A stretch of 19,448 nucleotides of DNA from JANNOG01 sp050329415 (GTDB lineage Bacteria; Actinomycetota; Actinomycetes; Actinomycetales; JBBAYJ01). The notes below the pieces were generated by a model. The model searched no databases. It was not told the origin of the DNA and saw nothing but the letters and a program-made list of their open reading frames with translations. Positions 1-6,505 of this stretch are shown here, in pieces; within the stretch, counting starts at the first letter, position 1; each line of letters begins with the position of its first letter. A program made the translations under genes and the position numbers. The DNA is taken from the NCBI GenBank assembly GCA_050329415.1, contig JBHJOS010000170.1:1-19448 (forward strand), read 5' to 3'.

Positions 1-123
1 CAACAGCTCACCCACATGCCGACGCGCACCCAGCTTCGACCCCCCGTCATCACGCAACCGGTCCCGATACAGACGCACCGCGCGGGCACGCGTCTCCTCA
101 TCGAACTTCCGAGGTGCTCCCAT
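1..123 (-). CDS. IS3-family transposase OrfA, N-terminal 41 codons (runs off left edge)
   Basis: Reading the minus strand from the ATG at 123-121 gives an uninterrupted frame of 41 codons to the window edge. It begins MGAPRKFDEETRARAVRLYR and continues with a G-G-S-K-L-G-A-R-R stretch. This is the usual start of actinobacterial IS3-family OrfA proteins, whose N-terminal helix-turn-helix binds the element's ends; OrfA is joined to the DDE-domain OrfB by programmed frameshifting. A clear AAGGAG ribosome site lies 9 bases upstream of the ATG on the minus strand, supporting this start. The rest of the gene and OrfB would lie left of the window, so whether the element is intact cannot be judged here. 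It points away from the istB remnant next to it and seems to have inserted into that element. Confidence 0.75.
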   Translation of the reverse strand, partial: MGAPRKFDEETRARAVRLYRDRLRDDGGSKLGARRHVGELL

Positions 124-168
124 GACTCCAGTCTCCTTGCTCGATCAGGAGCCTCTCCTCCACCCAGG
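1..168 (-). mobile_element. IS3-family insertion sequence, left end only
   Basis: The orfA start at 123 plus about 45 bases of leader fit the left end of an IS3-family element. Protein similarity to IstB on the plus strand begins at about 168-171, so the boundary is placed there by the loss of istB homology. I could not verify the terminal inverted repeat or the target-site duplication because the other end is outside the window. A short hairpin (AGGAG, CCT, CTCCT at 147-159) lies in the leader. Confidence 0.5.
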
Positions 169-549
169 CCGGTTCACCACCGACTGGGTCGCCCGCCTGA
201 GCGAGGCCCACGACCGCGCCCGCCTAACCCTCGAACTCACCCGCCTACGCCCCTACCCACTGGTCATCGTCGACGAGGTCGGCTACCTCCCCTTCGGCCA
301 GGCCGCCTCGAACCTCTTCTTCCAGCCCGAGTCCTCCCGCTACGAACACGCCTACCCAAACCTCGCGTCCAACCTGCCCTTCAGGGGCTGGCCGGCGTCT
401 TCGGAGGCCCAATCGTCGCCGCCGCCATGATCGACCGCATCGTCCACCACGCCGACGTCATCGCCCTCAAAGGCGCCTCCTACCGCCCGCGCGACCGCGG
501 CATCGACACCCTGCCCAGCATCAGAGCCGAGCGCGAATCCCCAGACTGA
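169..549 (+). pseudogene. istB: IS21-family helper ATPase IstB, 5'-truncated and frameshifted
   Basis: In frame 2 from about 169 to 391 the translation matches the middle of IstB: TDWVARLSEAHDRARL, then the Walker B region LVIVDEVGYLPF, then NLFFQ...SSRYEHA and SNLPF. At about 385-397 the match jumps to frame 1 and continues VFGGPIVAAAMIDRIVHHAD, then LKGASYR and RGIDTLPSIRAE, to a TGA at 547-549. One base appears to be missing near 392-397. The N-terminal part with the Walker A loop (GxxGxGKT/S) is absent because the IS3 element interrupts the gene. IstB is the AAA+ ATPase that helps the IstA transposase capture target DNA. This copy cannot make a working protein. Confidence 0.85.
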
Positions 550-579
550 ACCCGCTCACTCTTCGACCCCCGAAACTGC

Positions 580-602
580 TCAGTTTTCGAGCGCCGTCAA
601 CA
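580..602 (+). repeat. Terminal inverted repeat remnant of the IS21-type element
   Basis: Thirty bases after the istB stop lies a segment beginning TCAGTTTTCGAGCGCC and ending GTCAACA. IS21-family elements end in ...CA, and an A/T-richer CAGTTTTCGAGCGCC motif beyond istB is typical of actinobacterial members. The matching left end is not in the window, so pairing could not be tested. If correct, the old element ends at about 602. Confidence 0.45.
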
Positions 603-699
603 TCCGGCCGACCTGGAGAGTTCGGGCCATGGGTGACGCAGCCCGCGACGATCCGAAGTCGGTTCCGGAGGGATGACCGGGTTCGGCGATCACCCTGCC

Positions 700-1503
700 T
701 CAGGTCGGCGCGTGCTCGGCGAGCCACACGGCCGAGTCCCGCGAGAATTCGGGTACCGGCGGGACGGGCTCGCGTCGGGAACGCACCCAGCGGTCCAGCC
801 TTGGTGTCGGTGTGAACCCGATCCGCACGAGGTCCCACGCCGCCCGCGCCCGGTTGCCCATGGTCCGTCGCACCTCCGGCCGCGCCGCGTAGTGCCGAGC
901 GATCGCACGGAAGTCCTCGGCCGGCTGGCCGGTCACGTCCGGCACGTGCGTGGTCGGCGCCGCGATCTCCCAGGTGCCGAGACGGGACTCGTCGTAGTAC
1001 CAGCGGACGGTCGCGATCTGCGCCGTGTCGATCCCGGTCCGCGAGCCCCTGACCCGCAGGGCTCGCGGGAACATCGGCATCGGCATGTCCACGTGTCGGA
1101 CCCGCCGGCCGACCGCCTCTCCGACGGCGGCGGCGATCTCCGCGGAAGTCAACAGCTCGGGTCCGGTCGGCCGGTAGCGCCGACCGTGATGAGCTGCCGG
1201 GTCTCGGAGCACAGCTGCCGCCGCCCGGGCGATGTCCTCGTTCGACGGTGGCGCGTTCCGGCCACTGCCCAGCGGGATGGGCAGCACCCCCGTCTGTGCG
1301 GCGAGGCCGATGAGGCCGTTGCCCACGTAGTTGTCGGCGAAGAAGCCGGGGTTCAGCGTGACGTGCGCGGCGTCCGGCAGCAGTGGGAACAACTGCTCCG
1401 TCAACCAGGACTGGCGCGTCGCCAGCGACGGGTGCGACGGGTTTGCCAGCCACTGAGACAGGACGACGAGGGCCGTCCGTGCCCGCGCCGCCGGGACCAG
1501 CAC
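700..1503 (-). pseudogene. NmrA-like NAD(P)-binding reductase lacking its N-terminus
   Basis: The 267-residue frame begins GTG-CTG-GTC right after an in-frame TGA at 1509-1507. Its first recognisable residues (TALVVLSQWLA, then HPSLATRQSWL and VTLNPGFFADNY) belong to the middle of NmrA-like or azoreductase-type SDR proteins, just after the Rossmann core. The glycine-rich GxTGxxG dinucleotide-binding motif and roughly the first 90 residues are missing. The remainder, with LLTSAEIAAAVGEAVGR, reads cleanly to TGA at 702-700. Without the nucleotide-binding half, catalysis is unlikely, so I call it a 5'-truncated remnant. It faces the AHSA1 gene at 1543 with 39 bases between them, and the lost segment must have lain there. 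An annotation program might still report it as an intact NAD(P)-binding protein. Confidence 0.65.
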
Positions 1504-1542
1504 CGATCATCCGACCGATCACCCCACTGAGCAGGAGACCCC

Positions 1543-1963
1543 GTGACCGGCACCATCCACCTGTCCCGCGAGTACGACGCCCCTGTCGAGGACCTGTGGG
1601 AGCTCGTCGCGACGCGCGACGACCTCGCGTCGTGGCTCATGGCCAATGACTTCGAGCCCGTCGCCGGTCGCGCCTTCACCTTCACGACGAAGCCGCAGCC
1701 GCCGTTCTTCGACGGGGTGGTCGGCAGCCGGGGTCCTGCGCGTCGAGCCACCTCGGTTGGTCGAGATCGCGTGGACCGGTGGCGGTGTCGATGCCACGGT
1801 GACGTTGACGCTCCACCACGTGGCGCCGGAACGGACCCGTCTGGAGCTTGTGCACTCCAGGTTCTCAGGCCTGCGTGGGCGGGCGATCCAACAGATTCTC
1901 GGAATGGGGTGGCGAGGGCTGCTCCGCAGGGACCTTCCTCGCCGGCTGCCGTTGCGGAGCTGA
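1543..1963 (+). pseudogene. SRPBCC / AHSA1-domain protein with a one-base frameshift
   Basis: The gene starts at GTG 1543 behind a good AGGAG site at 1533-1537. Frame 1 gives a typical AHSA1 N-terminus: TIHLSREYDAPVEDLWELVA, then LASWLM and FFDGVV. The rest of the domain is in frame 2: VLRVEPPRLVEIAW, then VDATVTLTLHHVA and RTRLELVHSRFSGLRG, ending at TGA 1961-1963. Between the codons for FFDGVV and VLRVEPPR there are ten bases (about 1722-1732) where the family needs nine. One surplus base, perhaps in the GGGG at 1730-1733, therefore breaks the gene. AHSA1 proteins have a helix-grip fold with a hydrophobic cavity; many sit in operons with ArsR regulators, and none is visible here. The lesion could be a real mutation or a sequencing error. 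Confidence 0.75.
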
Positions 1964-2047
1964 TCAGAAGGTGACGATTGTCACGCGGCACTGAGAGTGA
2001 CAGTGCTGCCGGTCTCCGCGCGGCCGAAGCTGCGGTCCAGCCGGGAG

Positions 2048-2076
2048 CTGACCGACCGGCCGATGACTGCTAGGTT
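2048..2076 (+). promoter_or_regulatory. Predicted promoter of the Septum_form lipoprotein gene
   Basis: A CTGACC box at 2048-2053 and a TAGGTT box at 2071-2076 are separated by 17 bases, matching an actinobacterial housekeeping promoter (TTGACN / TANNNT). Transcription would start near 2083, leaving a leader of about 35 bases that carries the ribosome site GGGAGG at 2106-2111. Confidence 0.45.
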
Positions 2077-2117
2077 CCGCACCCGTCGGGCCGCCCGGCC
2101 CGAAAGGGAGGAATGGA

Positions 2118-2633
2118 ATGTCTGTTCATGTCCGGCCGCCGCTGCTCCTGGCAGTGATGTCGACGGCCGTCCTGGCGCTGTCCGGGTGCTCGCTTCCCGG
2201 GGACTCCGACGACACCACGCGGAACGAATCGGGCGAGATCGAGGAAGGGGGTGAGCTGGGAGTCTTCTCCTTCACCGTCGGCGACTGCTTCAACCAGGGC
2301 GGGGCGACCGAGGACGGCGCCATGCCACAGGTGGAGGCGGTCGAGGGGGTGCCGTGTGCCGAGCCGCATGACGCCCAGGTGTTCCACCTGTTCGACGTCA
2401 CGGATGCCGAGGAGTTTCCCGGCGAGGAATCTCTTCAAGTCACCTCCGAGGAGGGGTGCCTGGCGGAGTTCGAGGCCTTTGTCGGGGCTGCGTACGAGGA
2501 ATCGGTGCTCTACTCCAGCTCTTTCACTCCGACGGCGGGCAGCTGGGCCCAGGGTGACCGCGAGGTCGTCTGCCTGCTCGTCGGGGAGAACGGCGAGAAG
2601 CTGACGCAGGACCACCGGGACAGCGGGGCCTGA
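2118..2633 (+). CDS. Septum_form-domain lipoprotein
   Basis: This 171-residue protein starts at ATG 2118, six bases after a strong GGGAGG site. Residues 8-23 are a hydrophobic signal peptide ending in the lipobox LSGC, so Cys24 should be lipidated and the protein anchored outside the membrane. An acidic linker follows. From about residue 53 the pattern TVGDC, VPC-x-x-PHDAQVF, then C114, then GDREVVC matches the Septum_form family (PF13845), with four cysteines (57, 80, 114, 152) that probably form two disulfides. The family was named from a septum-formation context in actinobacteria, but its biochemical role is unknown. It has its own promoter and is followed by a strong hairpin, so it is probably monocistronic. 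Confidence 0.8.
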   Translation: MSVHVRPPLLLAVMSTAVLALSGCSLPGDSDDTTRNESGEIEEGGELGVFSFTVGDCFNQGGATEDGAMPQVEAVEGVPCAEPHDAQVFHLFDVTDAEEFPGEESLQVTSEEGCLAEFEAFVGAAYEESVLYSSSFTPTAGSWAQGDREVVCLLVGENGEKLTQDHRDSGA

Positions 2634-2677
2634 GCCCGCCCAGCAGTCGGCGGTGAACGCGCCGACCGCGTACTGCC

Positions 2678-2705
2678 GTCGCCGCCCGGCGGAGCGGGCG
2701 GCGAC
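2678..2705. terminator. Strong hairpin between convergent genes
   Basis: A perfect 11-base inverted repeat (GTCGCCGCCCG at 2678-2688 and CGGGCGGCGAC at 2695-2705) with a six-base loop lies 45 bases after the lipoprotein stop. It is also on the 3' side of the convergent oxidoreductase gene. No U-run follows on either strand, as is common for GC-rich actinobacterial terminators. The rest of 2634-2855 shows no gene or motif I recognise. Confidence 0.55.
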
Positions 2706-2855
2706 CGCCTCGGAATCGAGGACGGTCTGAAGGCTGCCCGCACGACCGGTCGCGACGGAGCGGCCGCGAACCGGCCCACGACTTCCAGCTCCGACGCCCC
2801 CGGTGACGCCAGCCCGGGGTGGCCACGGACAGTCGACAACCATGGTCGAGACGGC

Positions 2856-3731
2856 TCAGGAGAGGGCCTCGATCACCCGGCCGAGCGATTCGAGATTGGC
2901 CTCGTGGGTGCTGAACTGGTCGAAGCCGTAGACCTCTCGCCGGCGCAGCAGTTCCCGCGCGCCGGCTGCGGGGTCGGCGGCCAGCAGGAGGAACGGGCTC
3001 TCGAGCGCGGCCGCCGGCGACAGCCCGGGCACTCCGGCGGCGATCTCCGCGGCCGACTCCTCGGGCGGCCGCCCGACGTCGACCACCTGGAGCAGGACGT
3101 CGGCCCGGTACGGCCGATCGCCGGCCAGCTGCCTCACCTCGCGCACCCGGGCCAGGGTGTCCGCCGACGAGGCCAGGGTGAACGTCCCCGGTGGCTCGCC
3201 CGCGACCTGCCTCGCCCCGGCGAAGGCCACGACGTCGGCGACCCGGGCCGCCACCGCCAGTCCCGCCTCGGACATGGCGCCGACGACCACCGGCACCGGT
3301 TCCTGGACCGGCCGCGGCCGGTGGCCGGGGTCGGCCAGCCGGGACCGGACCTCGTCGACCAGGCGCTCCATCGCTGCCACCCGCTCGGGGAAGGGCAGCC
3401 ACGCCAGCCCGGCGTCCTCGTGCTCGTGGCGCATGTGGCCCGCCCCCACCCCCAACTCGACCCGCCCGTCGGACAGCGCGTCCACGGTCGCGACCTCCCT
3501 CGCCAGCAGGGCCGGGTTCCAGAACCCGGCGTTGAGCACGTAGGTCCGCAGCCGCAGCCGCTCGCTCACCAGCGCCGTCGCGCCCAGCGTCGCGAAGGGC
3601 GCCGGCCCCCCGAGGTGATCGGGCAGGGCGAGCACGTCGTACCCGAGCTCGTCCGCCCGGCCGACCTGCGACCTCAGCTGCTCGGTGGACTCCACGTCGC
3701 GGATGTTGACCCCGAACTCCAGGCGCGTCAT
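2856..3731 (-). CDS. LLM-class (F420-type) flavin-dependent oxidoreductase
   Basis: The 291-residue product begins MTRLEFGVNIRDVES and contains the luciferase-like TIM-barrel landmarks: GYDVLALPDHLGGPAPFATL, then LRLRTYVLNAGFWNPALLAREVATVDALS, then GRVELGVGAGH and the later PVVVGAMS. This layout fits the actinobacterial group annotated as 'TIGR03621 family F420-dependent LLM oxidoreductase'. F420 or FMN as cofactor is inferred from the family; the substrate is unknown. The reading frame stays open far upstream, but that part lies opposite argG. The ATG at 3731 is the first plausible start and gives a normal family length. No strong ribosome site precedes it. It is divergent from argG with 72 bases between starts, and converges on the hairpin at 2678-2705. 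Confidence 0.85.
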   Translation of the reverse strand: MTRLEFGVNIRDVESTEQLRSQVGRADELGYDVLALPDHLGGPAPFATLGATALVSERLRLRTYVLNAGFWNPALLAREVATVDALSDGRVELGVGAGHMRHEHEDAGLAWLPFPERVAAMERLVDEVRSRLADPGHRPRPVQEPVPVVVGAMSEAGLAVAARVADVVAFAGARQVAGEPPGTFTLASSADTLARVREVRQLAGDRPYRADVLLQVVDVGRPPEESAAEIAAGVPGLSPAAALESPFLLLAADPAAGARELLRRREVYGFDQFSTHEANLESLGRVIEALS

Positions 3732-3790
3732 GCCGCTGTCTACCGCGGCACAGTCCGCTCCGGCGGGCTCTCGGCCCGCAGCGGAGCCAC

Positions 3791-3796
3791 TAGCCT
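3791..3796 (+). promoter_or_regulatory. Predicted -10 box for a leaderless argG transcript
   Basis: TAGCCT fits the actinobacterial TANNNT -10 pattern and ends seven bases before the GTG start of argG. No Shine-Dalgarno site is present in those seven bases. This is the spacing expected when transcription begins at the start codon. No good -35 hexamer is visible. Confidence 0.4.
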
Positions 3797-3803
3797 CGCG
3801 GGC

Positions 3804-5219
3804 GTGTCCAAGGTCCTCACCGGCCTCCCCAAGGGGCAGCGGGTCGGCATCGCGTTCTCGGGCGGGCTCGACACCTCGGTCGCCGTCGCCTGGATGCGCG
3901 AGCACGGCGCCGTCCCGTGCGCCTACACCGCCGACCTCGGGCAGTACGACGAGGACGACATCGCCACCATCCCCGGGCGGGCGGGGGAGTACGGCGCCGA
4001 GCTGGCCCGGCTGGTCGACTGCCGCCGCGCCCTGGTCGAGGAGGGGCTGGCGGCGCTGGCGTGCGGGGCCTTCCACATCCGCTCCGGCGGGCGCACGTAC
4101 TTCAACACCACCCCGCTGGGCCGGGCCGTCACCGGGACCCTGCTGGTCCGGGCCATGCACGCCGACGGTGTCGAGGTGTGGGGCGACGGGTCGACCTTCA
4201 AGGGCAACGACATCGAGCGCTTCTACCGTTACGGCCTGCTCGCCAACCCCCGCCTGCAGATCTACAAGCCGTGGCTGGACCCGGCGTTCGTCGCCGAGCT
4301 CGGCGGGCGGGCCGAGATGTCGGAGTGGCTGCGGGCGCGTGGCCTGCCCTACCGGGCCACGGTGGAGAAGGCGTACTCCACCGACGCCAACATCTGGGGC
4401 GCCACCCACGAGGCCAAGCTGCTGGAGCACCTCGACACGTCGCTGGAGATCGTCCAGCCGATCATGGGGGTCCGGTTCTGGGACCCGGCAGTCGCCGTCG
4501 AGGCCGAGGAGGTCTCGGTGACGTTCGCCGAGGGCCGCCCGGTCGCGGTCGGCGGCCGCGAGTTCGCCGACCCCGTGGCGCTGGTGCACGAGGCGAACGC
4601 CGTGGGCGGGCGGCACGGGCTCGGCATGGCCGACCAGATCGAGAACCGCATCATCGAGGCCAAGAGCCGCGGGGTGTACGAGGCGCCGGGCATGGCCCTG
4701 CTCCACCTCGCCTACGAGCGGCTGGTCTCGGCGATCCACAACGAGGACACCATCGCGACCTACCACGCCGAGGGGCGCCGGCTGGGCCGCCTGCTGTACG
4801 AGGGGCGCTGGCTCGACCCGCAGGCTCTCATGCTGCGTGAGTCCCTCCAGCGCTGGGTGGGCCGTGCCGTCACCGGCACCGTGACGGTCCGGCTGCGCCG
4901 GGGCGACGACTACACGGTCCTCGACACCGCAGGCCCAGGGCTCAGCTACCACCCGGAGCGGCTCAGCATGGAGCGCACCGAGGACGCAGCCTTCGGCCCG
5001 CTCGACCGCATCGGCCAGCTCACCATGCGCAACCTCGACATCGCCGACACCCGGGCCAAGCTCGAGTCGTTCGCCGCGCTCGGCCAGCTCGGGGCGCAGG
5101 CGGACCTGGTAGGGGAACTGCCCGCGGGCGGTGACGCGGCCATCGCCGCCGGTGGGGTCGCCGATGAGGCCGCCGAGGAGACGCTGGACCGCGCCGCCTT
5201 GGAGGAGGGCACCGACTGA
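3804..5219 (+). CDS. argG: Argininosuccinate synthase, long (E. coli-like) type
   Basis: The enzyme joins citrulline and aspartate with ATP to form argininosuccinate, the penultimate step of arginine synthesis in the cytoplasm. The 471-residue product opens with SKVLTGLPKGQRVGIAFSGG, where SGGLDTS is the ATP-pyrophosphatase loop. It tracks E. coli ArgG throughout: YTADLGQYDEDD, RTYFNTTPLGRAVTGTLLV, WGDGSTFKGNDIERFYRYGL, KAYSTDANIWGATHEAKLLE, GLGMADQIENRIIEAKSRG and RIGQLTMRNLDI. Many actinobacteria instead carry the shorter type of about 400 residues, so the long type is notable. The frame is open upstream to 2904, but homology begins at GTG 3804, behind a TAGCCT box that suggests a leaderless message. 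No other arg gene lies in the window, so argG stands apart from any arginine cluster here. Confidence 0.96.
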   Translation: MSKVLTGLPKGQRVGIAFSGGLDTSVAVAWMREHGAVPCAYTADLGQYDEDDIATIPGRAGEYGAELARLVDCRRALVEEGLAALACGAFHIRSGGRTYFNTTPLGRAVTGTLLVRAMHADGVEVWGDGSTFKGNDIERFYRYGLLANPRLQIYKPWLDPAFVAELGGRAEMSEWLRARGLPYRATVEKAYSTDANIWGATHEAKLLEHLDTSLEIVQPIMGVRFWDPAVAVEAEEVSVTFAEGRPVAVGGREFADPVALVHEANAVGGRHGLGMADQIENRIIEAKSRGVYEAPGMALLHLAYERLVSAIHNEDTIATYHAEGRRLGRLLYEGRWLDPQALMLRESLQRWVGRAVTGTVTVRLRRGDDYTVLDTAGPGLSYHPERLSMERTEDAAFGPLDRIGQLTMRNLDIADTRAKLESFAALGQLGAQADLVGELPAGGDAAIAAGGVADEAAEETLDRAALEEGTD

Positions 5220-5261
5220 CGGCGCCTCGGCGACCCGTCGCGAGTCCAGGCCCGGGCCGCC

Positions 5262-5285
5262 GGAGCCCGTTGCCGCGTGGGCTCC
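5262..5285 (+). terminator. Candidate argG terminator hairpin
   Basis: GGAGCCC at 5262-5268 pairs perfectly with GGGCTCC at 5279-5285 around a ten-base loop, 43 bases after the argG stop. There is no U-run. A lone TANNNT-like box (TACCCT, 5319-5324) further on could serve the desaturase gene, but it lacks a -35 partner. Confidence 0.35.
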
Positions 5286-5396
5286 CGGGGTCGGGGAGCG
5301 GCGCTCAGGTGGGAGCCGTACCCTGTGAGAACGCGGTGCACGTGAGCTCATCCGTCGAGGGTTCTGGCTCGGCCGCCTGACGGAAGGTCGACCGCC

Positions 5397-6482
5397 TTGT
5401 CCACGACCGCTCCTGTTCTGCCGACGCCCCGCCGCGGTGTCCGCCGTGACCAGCAGACGCTGTACGCCGCCCTGTCCACCGAGATCCAGGCGCTGGGGCT
5501 CCTGCGGCGACGCTACGGGTACTACATCGCCCGGATCGCCGGGGCGGTCGCGCTCGTCGCCGGGGCCTTCGCCGCCCACGTCCTGCTGGGGGACACGTGG
5601 TGGCAACTCCTCGTCGCGGCGCTGCTCGGGATCTCCCTCACCCAGGCGGCGTTCCTCGGCCACGACGCCGCGCACCGGCAGATCTTCGCCTCGTCCCGCT
5701 GGAACGAGTGGACCGCGCGGCTCGTCGGCGGGGTGCTCGTCGGGATGAGCTCGGGATGGTGGACCAGCAAGCACAACCGCCACCACAGCGCTCCCAACCA
5801 GGTGGGCAAGGATCCCGACATCGCACCCGGGCCGCTGGTGTGGACCCCGGAGATCGCCCGCGAGCGGCGCGGGATGGCCCGGTGGCTGGCCGCCCGGCAG
5901 GGGTGGCTGTTCTTCCCCCTGCTCCTGCTGGCGGGTCTCAGCCTGCACGTGTCGAGCTTCCGGGCGATCTTCGGCGGCGCCCCGATGAAGCGCCGACGCC
6001 TCGAGCTGGCGCTCATCGTGGCCCGCCTCGGCGGCTACGTCGCGCTGGTGTTCGCGCTGCTCCCGCCGGGGATGGCCGCCGCGTTCATCGGCGTGCACCT
6101 CGCGGTGTTCGGCGTGTACATGGGCATGTCGTTCGCGCCCAACCACAAGGGGATGCCGCTGGTGCCCAAGGGTGCGACGGTCGACTTCCTGCGCCGGCAG
6201 GTGCTCATGTCGCGCAACGTCCGCGGGGGCCGCATGCTGGACGCGGCCATGGGGGGGCTCAACCTCCAGATCGAGCATCACCTCTTCCCCAGCATGCCGA
6301 TGCCGAACCTGCGCCGGGCCGCTCCCGTCGTCAAGGCGTTCTGCGAGCGCCACGGCGTCACCTACACCCAGGCGGGCGTCCTCGAGTCCTACGGCATCGT
6401 CGTCCGCTACCTCAACCAGGTCGGCCTGGGTGCACGCGACCCGTTCCAGTGCCCCTTGGTCCAGACCTACCGCCCCGCCTGA
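5397..6482 (+). CDS. Membrane fatty acid desaturase, first tandem copy
   Basis: This 361-residue integral membrane protein carries the three histidine boxes of the di-iron fatty acid desaturase family (PF00487): HDAAH at 89-93, HNRHH at 126-130 and QIEHH at 291-295. The QxxHH third box is typical of front-end or acyl-CoA desaturases of the delta-6/linoleoyl-CoA type. Hydrophobic segments lie at about 46-85, 172-186 and 205-245. It should introduce a double bond into acyl chains using oxygen and an external electron donor; chain and position cannot be read from sequence. No cytochrome b5 domain is fused, and no ferredoxin or reductase gene is adjacent. The start is TTG 5397, nine bases after GGAAGG (5382-5387). 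The second copy follows 23 bases after its stop. Confidence 0.9.
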   Translation: MSTTAPVLPTPRRGVRRDQQTLYAALSTEIQALGLLRRRYGYYIARIAGAVALVAGAFAAHVLLGDTWWQLLVAALLGISLTQAAFLGHDAAHRQIFASSRWNEWTARLVGGVLVGMSSGWWTSKHNRHHSAPNQVGKDPDIAPGPLVWTPEIARERRGMARWLAARQGWLFFPLLLLAGLSLHVSSFRAIFGGAPMKRRRLELALIVARLGGYVALVFALLPPGMAAAFIGVHLAVFGVYMGMSFAPNHKGMPLVPKGATVDFLRRQVLMSRNVRGGRMLDAAMGGLNLQIEHHLFPSMPMPNLRRAAPVVKAFCERHGVTYTQAGVLESYGIVVRYLNQVGLGARDPFQCPLVQTYRPA

Positions 6483-6505
6483 TCCCCCCGAGCCGAACGG
6501 ATCCC

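Noticed and set aside
521..1530. Frames on both strands over the reductase remnant
   Set aside because: They are low-complexity arginine-rich shadows. The frame with recognisable reductase sequence is 1503-700 on the minus strand.
1971..1984. Small inverted repeat GTGAC-GATT-GTCAC after the AHSA1 gene
   Set aside because: Five-base arms are too short to support a terminator or operator without other evidence.
2634..2855. Possible small gene between the convergent units
   Set aside because: No frame has a ribosome site, start and protein-like composition. Only the hairpin at 2678-2705 is supported.
2904..3803. Upstream extension of argG to 771 residues
   Set aside because: It is antisense to the LLM oxidoreductase. 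ArgG homology begins at GTG 3804.
3732..6353. Upstream extension of the LLM oxidoreductase frame to 1165 residues
   Set aside because: The added part is antisense to argG and the first desaturase and shows no family similarity. Homology starts at ATG 3731.
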